A DNA stretch of 6,750 bases from Planctomycetota bacterium. Its GTDB lineage: Bacteria; Planctomycetota; Planctomycetia; Pirellulales; UBA1268. The stretch covers positions 1-6,750 of the forward strand of contig QWPO01000186.1 in assembly GCA_003669255.1 (NCBI GenBank), written 5' to 3'. Below the pieces are notes generated by a model. The model saw only the letters and a program-made list of their open reading frames with translations. It was not told the DNA's origin and made no database searches. The position numbers and the translations under genes were made by a program. This document shows positions 1 through 6,321 of this stretch, one piece after another (position 1 is the stretch's first letter; the number at the start of each line of letters is the position of its first letter).

Positions 1-25
1 CGGTCGCAATGAGGAATACCCGCAT
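1..25 (-). CDS. Possible 5' end of a leftward gene (8 codons only)
   Basis: On the minus strand an ATG at 25 opens a frame reading MRVFLIAT to the window edge, a charged-then-hydrophobic start typical of a first beta strand in a Rossmann-like or similar protein. An AGGA-like tract (plus-strand 34-37) lies about 10 nt upstream. This would make 26-199 a divergent intergenic region. Eight codons cannot identify a family. The competing reading is a plus-strand frame from the left edge to a TAG at 101-103 (about 33 codons, ending SSPRRAT), which could be the tail of an incoming gene and is not recognisable either. Confidence 0.25.
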
Positions 26-69
26 GACGATTGGATCCTGAGGCGACCGCTCCGGGGCCGTGCCGATTT

Positions 70-84
70 GACGATACCATCGTC
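70..84. promoter_or_regulatory. Small perfect inverted repeat (gacgat-acc-atcgtc)
   Basis: Six-base arms GACGAT and ATCGTC are perfectly complementary around a 3-nt loop. It lies upstream of lhgO, only 4 bp from a second, stronger hairpin. It could be an operator half-site pair or part of a leader structure; nothing ties it to a particular regulator. Confidence 0.3.
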
Positions 85-88
85 GCCG

Positions 89-110
89 CGGCGGGCAACG
101 TAGCCCGCCG
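89..110. promoter_or_regulatory. GC-rich 8-bp hairpin in the lhgO upstream region
   Basis: CGGCGGGC (89-96) and GCCCGCCG (103-110) are perfectly complementary with a 6-nt loop AACGTA. No T-run follows on either strand, so it is not a classic intrinsic terminator. It could be an operator or a weak terminator for a gene entering from the left. It sits upstream of the candidate lhgO promoter. Confidence 0.35.
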
Positions 111-122
111 ATCCCCGTCGGT

Positions 123-151
123 TTGTCGACCACGCAAGGTCGTCGTACGAT
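123..151 (+). promoter_or_regulatory. Candidate sigma70-like promoter for lhgO
   Basis: TTGTCG at 123-128 (4 of 6 to TTGACA) and TACGAT at 146-151 (4 of 6 to TATAAT) are separated by exactly 17 bp. Initiation near 158 would give a leader of about 42 nt before the ATG at 200. The -10 box overlaps a perfect 8-bp palindrome TCGTACGA (143-150), which might bind a regulator. Matches of this quality are not rare by chance, so this is only a candidate. Confidence 0.3.
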
Positions 152-199
152 AACTTGCCTGTGTGAGAAGCCCTGGCTTTCTGTTGACCGCCATCCGCC

Positions 200-1393
200 A
201 TGGCCACCACCGATTACCTGATCGTCGGCGGCGGCATCATCGGCGTCTCGATCGCCCGCGAACTCAGGCGGCGGCACCCCGACCTCTCGGTCACGGTGCT
301 GGAAAAGGAGCCCTCCTGTGGCCGCCACGCCAGTGGCCGCAACTCGGGCGTGCTTCATGCCGGTTTCTACTACACGGCCGACTCGCTCAAGGCCCGCTTC
401 ACCCGCGACGGCAACCGGGCGCTGGCCGCGTACTGCGACGCGCGGGGGCTGCCGATCAATCGCTGCGGCAAGCTGGTGGTGGCCCGCAGCGCCGCCGACC
501 ATCCCCAAATGGATGAACTGCTCCGCCGCGGGGCCGCCAACGGCGTCGCCCTCGAGAGCATCAGCGAGGCCGATGCCAAGCGGATCGAGCCACGGGTGAA
601 GACCTGCGAGCGGGCGATCTGGTCGCCGGCCACGGCCACGGCTGATCCGGTCGCGGTGCTCACCGCGATGCGGGAAGACGCGGAACGGGAGGGCATCACC
701 TTCGCGCTGGCCGACGGATTCCGTCGCCGCCGGGGCGGCGAGGTGGAGTCGGCGAGGACGACGTGGCGGGCGGGCTACGTCGTCAATGCGGCTGGCCTCC
801 ACGCCGACCGCATCGCCAGGCAGTATGGATTCTCGCAGCAGTACCGCATTCTTCCCTTCAAGGGTCTCTACCTGTATGGCGACGATGCCGGCGGGCACTT
901 TCACACCAACATCTATCCGGTGCCCGACCTGCGAAACCCGTTTCTCGGCGTTCACTTTACGGTGACCGTGGACGGGCACGCCAAGATCGGCCCCACGGCG
1001 ATCCCGGCCTTCTGGCGGGAACAGTACTCGGGCCTCTCGGGCTTCGACGCCCGTGACATGGTCGAGATTGCGGCCCTGCAGTGCGGATTGCTGTTCTCGG
1101 CGGGCTTCGAGTTTCGGCGACTCGCGATCGAAGAACTCCGCAAGTATCGGCGGCGGCGTCTCGTGGCGCTCGCCGGCGAACTGGCCGCCGACGTGAAGCC
1201 CCAACACTGGTGGCGATGGGGCCGGACCGGGATCCGGGCCCAACTGCTCGACGTTCGCACGCGAAAGCTGGAAATGGATTTCGTCATCGAGGGCGACGAC
1301 CGCTCGATGCACGTGCTCAACGCCGTCTCTCCGGGTTGGACCTGCTCGCTGCCGTTCGCCGCATACGTCGTCGATGCCATCGAGAAGTGTTGA
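200..1393 (+). CDS. lhgO: L-2-hydroxyglutarate oxidase, FAD-dependent (LhgO/YgaF family)
   Basis: Likely oxidises L-2-hydroxyglutarate to 2-oxoglutarate using FAD, passing electrons to oxygen or, as reported for E. coli LhgO, to the respiratory quinone pool; it removes a promiscuous by-product of 2-oxoglutarate metabolism. Seen in the 397-aa product: an N-terminal Rossmann dinucleotide site GGGIIG (residues 10-15) with an acidic residue ending strand 2 (E35); the family hallmark HASGRNSGVLHAGFYY (43-58); NAAGLHADRIA near 197-207; PFKGLYLY; an IYPVPDLRNPFLGVHF stretch with the following IGPTA; and a C-terminal GIRAQLLD and HVLNAVSPGWTCSLPFA. Length is close to the usual 390-425 aa and the frame is intact. 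The ATG at 200 is the only sensible start because an in-frame TGA lies at 185-187; no Shine-Dalgarno is evident. The stop TGA converges on the isomerase gene 40 bp away. A related DAO-fold 2-hydroxyacid oxidase is possible, but the motifs favour LhgO. Confidence 0.88.
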   Translation: MATTDYLIVGGGIIGVSIARELRRRHPDLSVTVLEKEPSCGRHASGRNSGVLHAGFYYTADSLKARFTRDGNRALAAYCDARGLPINRCGKLVVARSAADHPQMDELLRRGAANGVALESISEADAKRIEPRVKTCERAIWSPATATADPVAVLTAMREDAEREGITFALADGFRRRRGGEVESARTTWRAGYVVNAAGLHADRIARQYGFSQQYRILPFKGLYLYGDDAGGHFHTNIYPVPDLRNPFLGVHFTVTVDGHAKIGPTAIPAFWREQYSGLSGFDARDMVEIAALQCGLLFSAGFEFRRLAIEELRKYRRRRLVALAGELAADVKPQHWWRWGRTGIRAQLLDVRTRKLEMDFVIEGDDRSMHVLNAVSPGWTCSLPFAAYVVDAIEKC

Positions 1394-1433
1394 TGGCCAT
1401 CCCCCACGACATCAGGGCGGGCAAGGACGTCCG

Positions 1434-2252
1434 CTACATCGCCGCCTGGCCGAGCACCTTTCGCAGCGACGTCATCGCGATCTCCCCGAACTGCCGCGGT
1501 GGCACCCGCCAGAGCGCGGGATTGTGAAGTTCGACCGCGACGGCACCTGCGTAGTCGATCTCGCGGAGCCGGGCCACGAGGTCGTCTGGTGGCGATGTGC
1601 CCTCGCCCGGCAGGATGCGATCGGCGTCGGCCGCCATCTCGCGGGGCACGTCGGCGATGTCGCAGAGTTGCACGTGGGCGAGATTCTCCTTCGAGAGCAG
1701 CCAGAGGTCGAGCGGCTTGCTCGGGCCCACCGTGTAGTGAAACCAGTCGAGACAGAGGCCAAGGGCCGGTGAACCCACCTGCTCGATCACGGCCACCGCC
1801 GACTGGAGATTGTTGGGAAAACTCGCCCGGGCATCGAACTCGAGGGCCAGCCGCACACCCGCATCGGCCGCCCGGGCGGCGGCGTCGGTGAGACTCACCG
1901 ACAGTCGGCCCAGATCCTCAGACCCGAGCGGCCCGAAAGCGTCGCCCGCGATCACCAGCACCGGAATGCCAAGGTCACGGCAGAGCCCCAGCCGCTCGTC
2001 AAAGTGCCGCCAGTGCTCGCGACGGGCTTCGCCCTGACTCGTGAGCAGGCCTCCCTGAAAGCTGGCGGCGACCGGCGTGATGCCGGCGGCCACGAATCGA
2101 TCCCGCAGGGCAGCCATGCCGTGCTCGCCGATGAAGGCGTCGGCGTGGCCGAGCCAGACGTCCACCGCGTCGACGTGGCCGGCCATATAGTCGTCAAGCA
2201 CCGTGCCAAGCGACGCCTCGAGCGAACAGACGGTGGCGATCGCAGGCTTCAT
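1434..2252 (-). CDS. Sugar phosphate isomerase/epimerase-like TIM-barrel protein (AP_endonuc_2 family)
   Basis: A 272-aa protein of the xylose-isomerase-like TIM-barrel superfamily (IolE, hydroxypyruvate isomerase and ketose 3-epimerase relatives), probably a cytosolic, divalent-metal-dependent isomerase or epimerase acting on a sugar or cyclitol; the substrate cannot be read from sequence. The expected metal-ligand positions appear in order at barrel strand ends: E138 in LALEFD, D169 with H172 in GLCLDWFH, H193 in HVQLCD, and E241 in VELHNP, with R212 and PGEG (215-218) forming the usual substrate loop. Length fits the family (about 250-290 aa). Its ATG overlaps the glyS stop as ATGA and lacks a convincing Shine-Dalgarno, so translation is probably coupled to glyS. 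It is co-oriented with a housekeeping tRNA synthetase, which gives no hint of substrate. Confidence 0.85.
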   Translation of the reverse strand: MKPAIATVCSLEASLGTVLDDYMAGHVDAVDVWLGHADAFIGEHGMAALRDRFVAAGITPVAASFQGGLLTSQGEARREHWRHFDERLGLCRDLGIPVLVIAGDAFGPLGSEDLGRLSVSLTDAAARAADAGVRLALEFDARASFPNNLQSAVAVIEQVGSPALGLCLDWFHYTVGPSKPLDLWLLSKENLAHVQLCDIADVPREMAADADRILPGEGTSPPDDLVARLREIDYAGAVAVELHNPALWRVPPRQFGEIAMTSLRKVLGQAAM

Positions 2253-3895
2253 GCCAGCTTGTCACGGAGGAGATCGACCACCTCGGCGATCGGCACGCGG
2301 CTTTGCACGAGCGAGTCGCGGTCGCGGAGCGTGACGGTCTTGTCGGTGAGCGTCTGGCCGTCGATCGTCAGGCACCAGGGCGTGCCGGCCTCATCCTGCC
2401 GGGCGTAGCGGCGGCCCACGGCCCCCTTTTCGTCGTACTGGCAGGCCATGTGCGGCTTGAGAGCGCGGTAGAGGTCGATCGCCACCTCCGGCATCCCGTC
2501 CTTTTTTACCAGCGGCAGGATCGCTGCCTTCACCGGGGCCAGCCGCGGATGAAACTTCATCACCGTCCGGCTGCGCGGCTTGCCGTCCGCATCGGGCACC
2601 TCGTCCTCGTGGTAGGCGTCGCAGAGGAAGGCGAGCGTGCCCCGGTCGGCGCCGGCCGATGGCTCGATCACGTGCGGCACGTACCGCTCCCGGGTCACAT
2701 CGTCGAAGTAGGAAAGGTCCTTGCCGCTCCCCCGGTGCCGCGGCTTGCCGTCGGGGCCGGTCTCCACGACGAGTTCGCCGTCTTTGCGAACGAGCTTGCC
2801 CTCCATGTGGCTGCGGAGGTCGAAGTCGCCACGGTGAGCGATCCCCTCCAGTTCGCCAAACTCGCCCGGGTTGAGGAACGGGAAGGCGTACTCGATGTCG
2901 GCGGTGCCGACGGAGTAGTGGGAGAGTTCGTCCTGAGCGTGCTCGCGGAGCTGGAGCTTGCCTTCCGTGAGCCCGAGATCGAGATACCACTTCCACCGGC
3001 GGTCGCGCCAGTACCGGTACCACTGTGCCGAATCGGCCGGCTTGCAGAAGAACTCGATTTCCATCTGCTCGAACTCACGGGAGCGAAACGTGAAGTTTCG
3101 CGGCGTGATCTCGTTGCGGAAGCTCTTACCCACCTGGGCGATGCCGAAGGGCACGCTGACCCGTGAGGTGTCGAGCACGTTCTTGAAATTGACGAAGATG
3201 CCCTGGGCGGTTTCCGGGCGGAGGAACGCCCGGTCGTCGTCGTCTCCCGCGAGGGCACCGATCCGCGTCTCGAACATCAGGTTGAACTCGCGGGGCTCGG
3301 TGAGCGTGCCCGGGGCCGCGGCATCGGGTCCGAGGGCGTCGGCCAGCGACGCCACGCCCGCGGCCACCACCGCCTGCAGCGGTTCGAGTCCGCCACCCCA
3401 CTCGATCTCGTCCACCTGCTTGGCCCGCAGGCCGAAGAACTTCTGCGCCTTGGCGACGGTGTCGGGCACTGCCTCGTCGCCCGACTGGTCGGTGGTCACG
3501 AACACCTTCTTGCCGCGGTGCGAAGCCCAGCGGCCATGGAGATGGTCGTAGCGGTAGCGCCGCTTCGACTCCCGGCAGTCGATCATCCAGTCGTGAAAGA
3601 GGTCGAAGTGGCCGGAGCACTTCCAGACCTGCGGGTGCATGATGATCGTGCAGTCGAGGCCGGTCATCTCGTAGGGCGAGGGCGCGCCTGCGAGCGTGGC
3701 GAGTTCGTCGTGGCCGGCGACCATGTCGCGCCACCAGGCGTCCTTGACGTTCCGCTTAAGCGACACGCCCAAGGGGCCGTAGTCCCAGAAGCCGTTGAGG
3801 CCGCCGTAGATCTCACTCGACTGAAAGATGAATCCGCGCCGCTTCGCCAGCGACACGATCTTGTCCATCCGCGACTGGTCGTTCTGCTTGTCCAT
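2249..3895 (-). CDS. glyS: Glycyl-tRNA synthetase, alpha2 (eukaryote/archaea-like) type
   Basis: Charges tRNA-Gly with glycine using ATP in the cytoplasm; essential. This is the single-chain class II homodimeric form, not the alpha2beta2 GlyQ/GlyS form. With the ATG at 3895 it has 548 aa: N-terminal AKRRGFIFQSSEIYGG (17-32), WDYGPLG, CSGHFD (93-98), REFNLMF, RPETAQGIF (226-234), motif 2 FRNEITPRNFTFRSREFEQ (259-277), motif 3 IEPSAGADRGTLAFL (410-424), then the anticodon-binding domain with GRRYARQDEAGTPWC (494-508). The length and domain set look complete. A longer frame opens with TTG at 3907, but that codon lies inside the A7/T7 tract of the upstream repeat; ATG 3895 is preceded by GGACGAG at a suitable distance, and ATG 3868 is a third option. 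The stop TGA overlaps the isomerase ATG. A terminator-like hairpin directly upstream suggests glyS is not simply read through from comB. Confidence 0.96.
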   Translation of the reverse strand: MDKQNDQSRMDKIVSLAKRRGFIFQSSEIYGGLNGFWDYGPLGVSLKRNVKDAWWRDMVAGHDELATLAGAPSPYEMTGLDCTIIMHPQVWKCSGHFDLFHDWMIDCRESKRRYRYDHLHGRWASHRGKKVFVTTDQSGDEAVPDTVAKAQKFFGLRAKQVDEIEWGGGLEPLQAVVAAGVASLADALGPDAAAPGTLTEPREFNLMFETRIGALAGDDDDRAFLRPETAQGIFVNFKNVLDTSRVSVPFGIAQVGKSFRNEITPRNFTFRSREFEQMEIEFFCKPADSAQWYRYWRDRRWKWYLDLGLTEGKLQLREHAQDELSHYSVGTADIEYAFPFLNPGEFGELEGIAHRGDFDLRSHMEGKLVRKDGELVVETGPDGKPRHRGSGKDLSYFDDVTRERYVPHVIEPSAGADRGTLAFLCDAYHEDEVPDADGKPRSRTVMKFHPRLAPVKAAILPLVKKDGMPEVAIDLYRALKPHMACQYDEKGAVGRRYARQDEAGTPWCLTIDGQTLTDKTVTLRDRDSLVQSRVPIAEVVDLLRDKLA

Positions 3896-3905
3896 GCTCT
3901 CGTCC

Positions 3906-3925
3906 AAAAAAAGGTGGCGGCCACC
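3906..3925 (-). terminator. Intrinsic-terminator-like hairpin plus T7 downstream of comB
   Basis: On the minus strand GGTGGCCGCCACC (plus 3925-3913) forms a 5-6 bp GC-rich stem and is immediately followed by seven T residues (plus 3912-3906). This is the textbook form of a rho-independent terminator and lies about 60 nt after the comB stop. It ends only about 10 nt before the glyS ATG at 3895, so it would also cut off glyS from comB transcripts. It is one half of the REPIN-like repeat, so the terminator role may be incidental. Confidence 0.5.
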
Positions 3926-3979
3926 AAATCTGGGGAATCGGCAAAAGGCGTACCTTACCCAGATTTGGTGGCAGGCACC
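3913..3979. repeat. REPIN-like inverted repeat filling the comB-glyS intergenic gap
   Basis: Two arms, 3913-3934 and 3958-3979, are complementary at 20 of 22 positions (mismatches at 3919/3973 and 3917/3975), including a perfect 14-bp core CCACCAAATCTGGG / CCCAGATTTGGTGG, around a 23-nt loop. The outer 13 bases of each arm (GGTGGCGGCCACC and GGTGGCAGGCACC) are themselves small palindromes. A pair of short palindromes in inverted orientation is the architecture of REPINs, which are extragenic elements mobilised by RAYT (Y1 REP) transposases. No transposase lies in the window. The alternatives are a tiny MITE or a single large regulatory stem-loop. Confidence 0.65.
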
Positions 3980-3982
3980 ATT

Positions 3983-4729
3983 TCAAATCAGGCTGCCAGA
4001 GGCACGGTCGAGCCGCGGCACGACGGCGAGCGAGTCGATCGCGGCGGCGGCGGGGAGGTCGGCTTCCATCCCCAGATCGACCAGATTCGCCCCACCAGGC
4101 GACCCACGAAACTCCACCACGAGCGCCGCTGGCACATCGCCGCTCGCCGCCACCCGCCGAAAAAAGGCCAACGCCTCGCGGGCGGCGTCATCGAGGGCGT
4201 CATCGTGACCATCGGCGGCGGCCGCGTCGAGGATCGCGCCAGCGGCGAGCACATCCTCGGCCGACACAACACCGTCGGTGCCAGCACAGACGAGGTGCAC
4301 AACACCGTGGTCTCCCGCGAGCCGCCGCACCGCCTCGGCCACAGCACGGCGATTCACGATCGCGCCGACGACGATCTCCGCGGCGTCGCGGGAGGCATGG
4401 AGCGCCGCCGTGCCGTTGGTCGTCGTGATCACCACCGTCTGGCCCGCCACACGCTCAGCCGTGTACTCGCGCGGCGAGTTGCCGAGATCGAATCCCGGGA
4501 TGCGCAGGCCCCCGCGCTCGCCGCCCAGCACCACCCGCGGGCCGAGTTCCCCGGCCAGCCGCCTCGCCTCATCCACATCGGCGACGGGCACGATGCCAGC
4601 AGCCCCGTGCGCCAGGGCCGTGATCATGGTTGTCGACGCCCGGAGCACGTCGATCACGACGGCAACTCCCCCTGCCGTGGCCCCGGCCGGCATGCGATGA
4701 AAGACGTCGTGGCAGTGCCAGTGGATCAT
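3983..4729 (-). CDS. comB: 2-phosphosulfolactate phosphatase (ComB family)
   Basis: ComB hydrolyses (2R)-phospho-3-sulfolactate to sulfolactate and phosphate in a Mg2+-dependent reaction, the second step of the methanogen coenzyme M route; many bacteria carry homologues whose physiological role is unclear. Family signatures in the 248-aa product: VVIDVLRASTT near 24-34, GGERGG (69-74), GFDLGNSPREYT (79-90), TTTNGT (102-107), CAGTDGVVSAED (148-159) and a C-terminal GSPGGANLVDLGMEADL. Start choice: ATG 4729 has AGGA (plus 4735-4738) 5 nt upstream; an in-frame ATG at 4744 and a TTG at 4759 give longer versions with no visible ribosome-binding site. It is divergent from the permease and is followed by a terminator-like repeat, so it is probably monocistronic. 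No ComA, ComC or sulfonate genes are adjacent. Family assignment is firm; the in vivo substrate is inferred. Confidence 0.9.
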   Translation of the reverse strand: MIHWHCHDVFHRMPAGATAGGVAVVIDVLRASTTMITALAHGAAGIVPVADVDEARRLAGELGPRVVLGGERGGLRIPGFDLGNSPREYTAERVAGQTVVITTTNGTAALHASRDAAEIVVGAIVNRRAVAEAVRRLAGDHGVVHLVCAGTDGVVSAEDVLAAGAILDAAAADGHDDALDDAAREALAFFRRVAASGDVPAALVVEFRGSPGGANLVDLGMEADLPAAAAIDSLAVVPRLDRASGSLI

Positions 4730-4777
4730 CGTCGTCCTGTTCATCGGGGTGGCGGTCAAGGAGCAGTGCCAAGGATT

Positions 4778-4831
4778 GACGGATCGTACCCCTGGGTGAC
4801 ACTGTCATGAAAGACGAGAGACGGATCGCAC
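4778..4831. promoter_or_regulatory. Direct repeat GACGGATCG(T/C)AC flanking a TGACA-C-TGTCA palindrome
   Basis: GACGGATCGTAC (4778-4789) and GACGGATCGCAC (4820-4831) match at 11 of 12 bases and are spaced 42 bp start to start, about four helical turns. Between them lies a perfect 11-bp palindrome, TGACACTGTCA (4797-4807). The cluster sits between the divergent comB and permease genes, where a transcription factor could control both. GATCG words are common in this GC-rich DNA, so the direct repeat may be partly chance. Confidence 0.35.
4783..4811 (-). promoter_or_regulatory. Candidate weak promoter for comB
   Basis: On the minus strand TTCATG (plus 4811-4806, 3 of 6 to the -35 consensus) and TACGAT (plus 4788-4783, 4 of 6 to the -10 consensus) are 17 bp apart. 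Initiation would leave a leader of about 45 nt before ATG 4729. The -10 box is identical to that of the candidate lhgO promoter. The palindrome at 4797-4807 would lie in the spacer and overlap the -35 box. The -35 match is poor. Confidence 0.22.
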
Positions 4832-4922
4832 GACGTGGCGCGGGGACGGTGCTGCGGTAGTCTGTCGGCCGTCCTCCACAGGCGTGGCTGGTCGTGAGGG
4901 GACCCACGAAAGCAGGCAGGGC

Positions 4923-6311
4923 ATGACGCGCACGAGCACGCCACCGAAGCAGGCGACCGAGTCCGGACTGCGGCCCGACTGTCTGCCGTTCAGCGATGTC
5001 TTCGCGCAGTCGATCGCCACGATCGCCCCGACGGTCGGGCCGGCCCTCACGATCGCGCTCGTCCACGAAAGCGCGGGCGCCGGCACGTGGCTCACCTACG
5101 TGATCGCCACCGCGGCGATGCTCCTCGTCGCAGCATCGATCAACGTGTTCGCGAGTCGATCGGCCTCCCCGGGAGCGCTCTCCGACGTCGTTGCTCAGGG
5201 CCTCGGGCCGCGGGCCGGCGTGGTCGCGGCCTGGGCGCTCTGCCTGGCCTACCTGTTCACCGCCATGGCCGTCGCCTGCGGCTTCGCCAACTTCATGGAC
5301 GTGCTCCTCGCCACGGTGATGGGCCCGCTGCCCGTGTTCTGGGAGTTGGCCTGCGTTGGCATCGCCTGCGTCTGCGCGTGCCGCGACGTCCGCCTGTCGA
5401 CCGGACTGATGCTGGCCCTCGAGATCGGCTCACTCACGGCGATCGTCGCCCTCGCCGTGATCGTGGTACTAACCCGGGGCACGCTCGTCGATCCTGCTCA
5501 GCTTGAGCTTCGCGACGTCACGCCGGGGGGCGTCATGTTTGGGCTGGTCCTGGCAACGCTCAGCTTCGTCGGCTTCGAGAGCGCCACCACGCTCGGCCAC
5601 GAGGCCCGCGATCCGCTGCGGACAATCCCTCGGGCGGTCACGACGAGCACACTCTTTTCCGGCGTGTTCTACGTGATCATGAGCTACGTCGAAGTGCTCG
5701 GCTTCTCCTTCCTGCCGCGGGCGATGCACGCGAGCCCGGCACCACTCGACGAACTGGCCGCGGCCGCCGGCGTCGGCATCCTGGGAGCAGCCATCTCCGT
5801 CGGCGCCGCGGTGAGCATGTTCGCGTGCACGCTGGCGTGCATCAACGCAGTGTCTCGGATCATCTACGCGATGGCTCGTCAGGCGATCGTCCACGAGTCG
5901 TACGGCCGCACGCACGACCGCGCCGCCACGCCCCACGTGGCCGCCATGGTCGCGTCGGTCGTGATCGCCCTCGCCACCACGGCCGTCAGCCTCACCGGCG
6001 TGACGCCGCTCGACGGCTTCGCCACCTTCGGGTCACTGGGCACGTATGGCTTCCTGATCGTCTACGTATTGGTGTCGGTGGCGGCACCGCGATACCTCGC
6101 CCGTCGCGGCGAACTGAGGGCCTGGAATGTGCTCTGCTCCGCGCTGGCTGTGGCCATGATGGCGATGCCGTTCGCGGCAACCGTCGGCCTCCCGCTGCCC
6201 GGCAGCCCGTTCCCGGTGCCGGCGTATCCCTACGACGTGCTGCCATACGCGTTCGTGCTGCTGCTCGCCGCCGCGTCGGCCTGGTCACTCGTTCGGCCCC
6301 GCGGCTGGTAG
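4923..6311 (+). CDS. APC-superfamily amino acid permease
   Basis: An inner-membrane secondary transporter, probably importing or exchanging an amino acid or related amine with proton or antiport coupling; the substrate is not determinable. The 462-aa product has about 12 hydrophobic segments (roughly 24-46, 55-75, 98-128, 136-152, 160-184, 202-222, 242-262, 283-308, 337-357, 366-388, 401-420, 438-457). Segment 1 holds the helix-breaking SIATIAPTVGPA stretch; segment 6 carries the APC hallmark GFESATTLGHEARDPLRTIPRA (218-239); SRIIYAMAR (311-319) and TPHVAA (336-341) match the conserved loop after helix 8. The ATG at 4923 follows AGGCAGGG (4914-4921) and is preferred to a GTG at 4884, which would add 13 polar residues. 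The hydrophilic first 20 residues are normal for the family. A YheT-like hydrolase gene begins 10 bp after the stop, suggesting a shared transcript. Confidence 0.9.
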   Translation: MTRTSTPPKQATESGLRPDCLPFSDVFAQSIATIAPTVGPALTIALVHESAGAGTWLTYVIATAAMLLVAASINVFASRSASPGALSDVVAQGLGPRAGVVAAWALCLAYLFTAMAVACGFANFMDVLLATVMGPLPVFWELACVGIACVCACRDVRLSTGLMLALEIGSLTAIVALAVIVVLTRGTLVDPAQLELRDVTPGGVMFGLVLATLSFVGFESATTLGHEARDPLRTIPRAVTTSTLFSGVFYVIMSYVEVLGFSFLPRAMHASPAPLDELAAAAGVGILGAAISVGAAVSMFACTLACINAVSRIIYAMARQAIVHESYGRTHDRAATPHVAAMVASVVIALATTAVSLTGVTPLDGFATFGSLGTYGFLIVYVLVSVAAPRYLARRGELRAWNVLCSALAVAMMAMPFAATVGLPLPGSPFPVPAYPYDVLPYAFVLLLAAASAWSLVRPRGW

Positions 6312-6321
6312 GCTGCGGCGC

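Noticed and set aside
1394..1433. Terminator in the lhgO/isomerase convergent gap
   Set aside because: No stable stem followed by a T-run on either strand could be found in these 40 bp.
1393..1527. 44-codon frame whose ATG overlaps the lhgO stop (TGATG)
   Set aside because: The stop-start overlap is suggestive of coupling, but most of the frame is antisense to the conserved C-terminal end of the isomerase gene and no ribosome-binding site or recognisable protein feature is present.
2303..3166. 287-codon plus-strand frame antisense to glyS
   Set aside because: It is a mirror of the conserved glyS catalytic and motif regions with no recognisable domain; it is a codon-bias shadow.
3895..3990. 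Glycine riboswitch or T-box upstream of glyS
   Set aside because: The gap is only about 75-90 nt, lacks T-box conserved elements and the tandem glycine aptamer cores, and is fully explained by the inverted repeat.
3518..4810. 430-codon plus-strand open frame running opposite glyS, the repeat and comB
   Set aside because: It lies antisense to two genes with unmistakable family motifs, its translation is low-complexity (Arg/Val/His-rich) and matches no domain I recognise. Long antisense frames are expected in GC-rich DNA.
4884..4922. GTG start giving a 475-aa permease
   Set aside because: The additional 13 residues are polar and unlike a permease N-terminus, and the ribosome-binding-like AGGCAGGG lies inside this stretch, just before ATG 4923.
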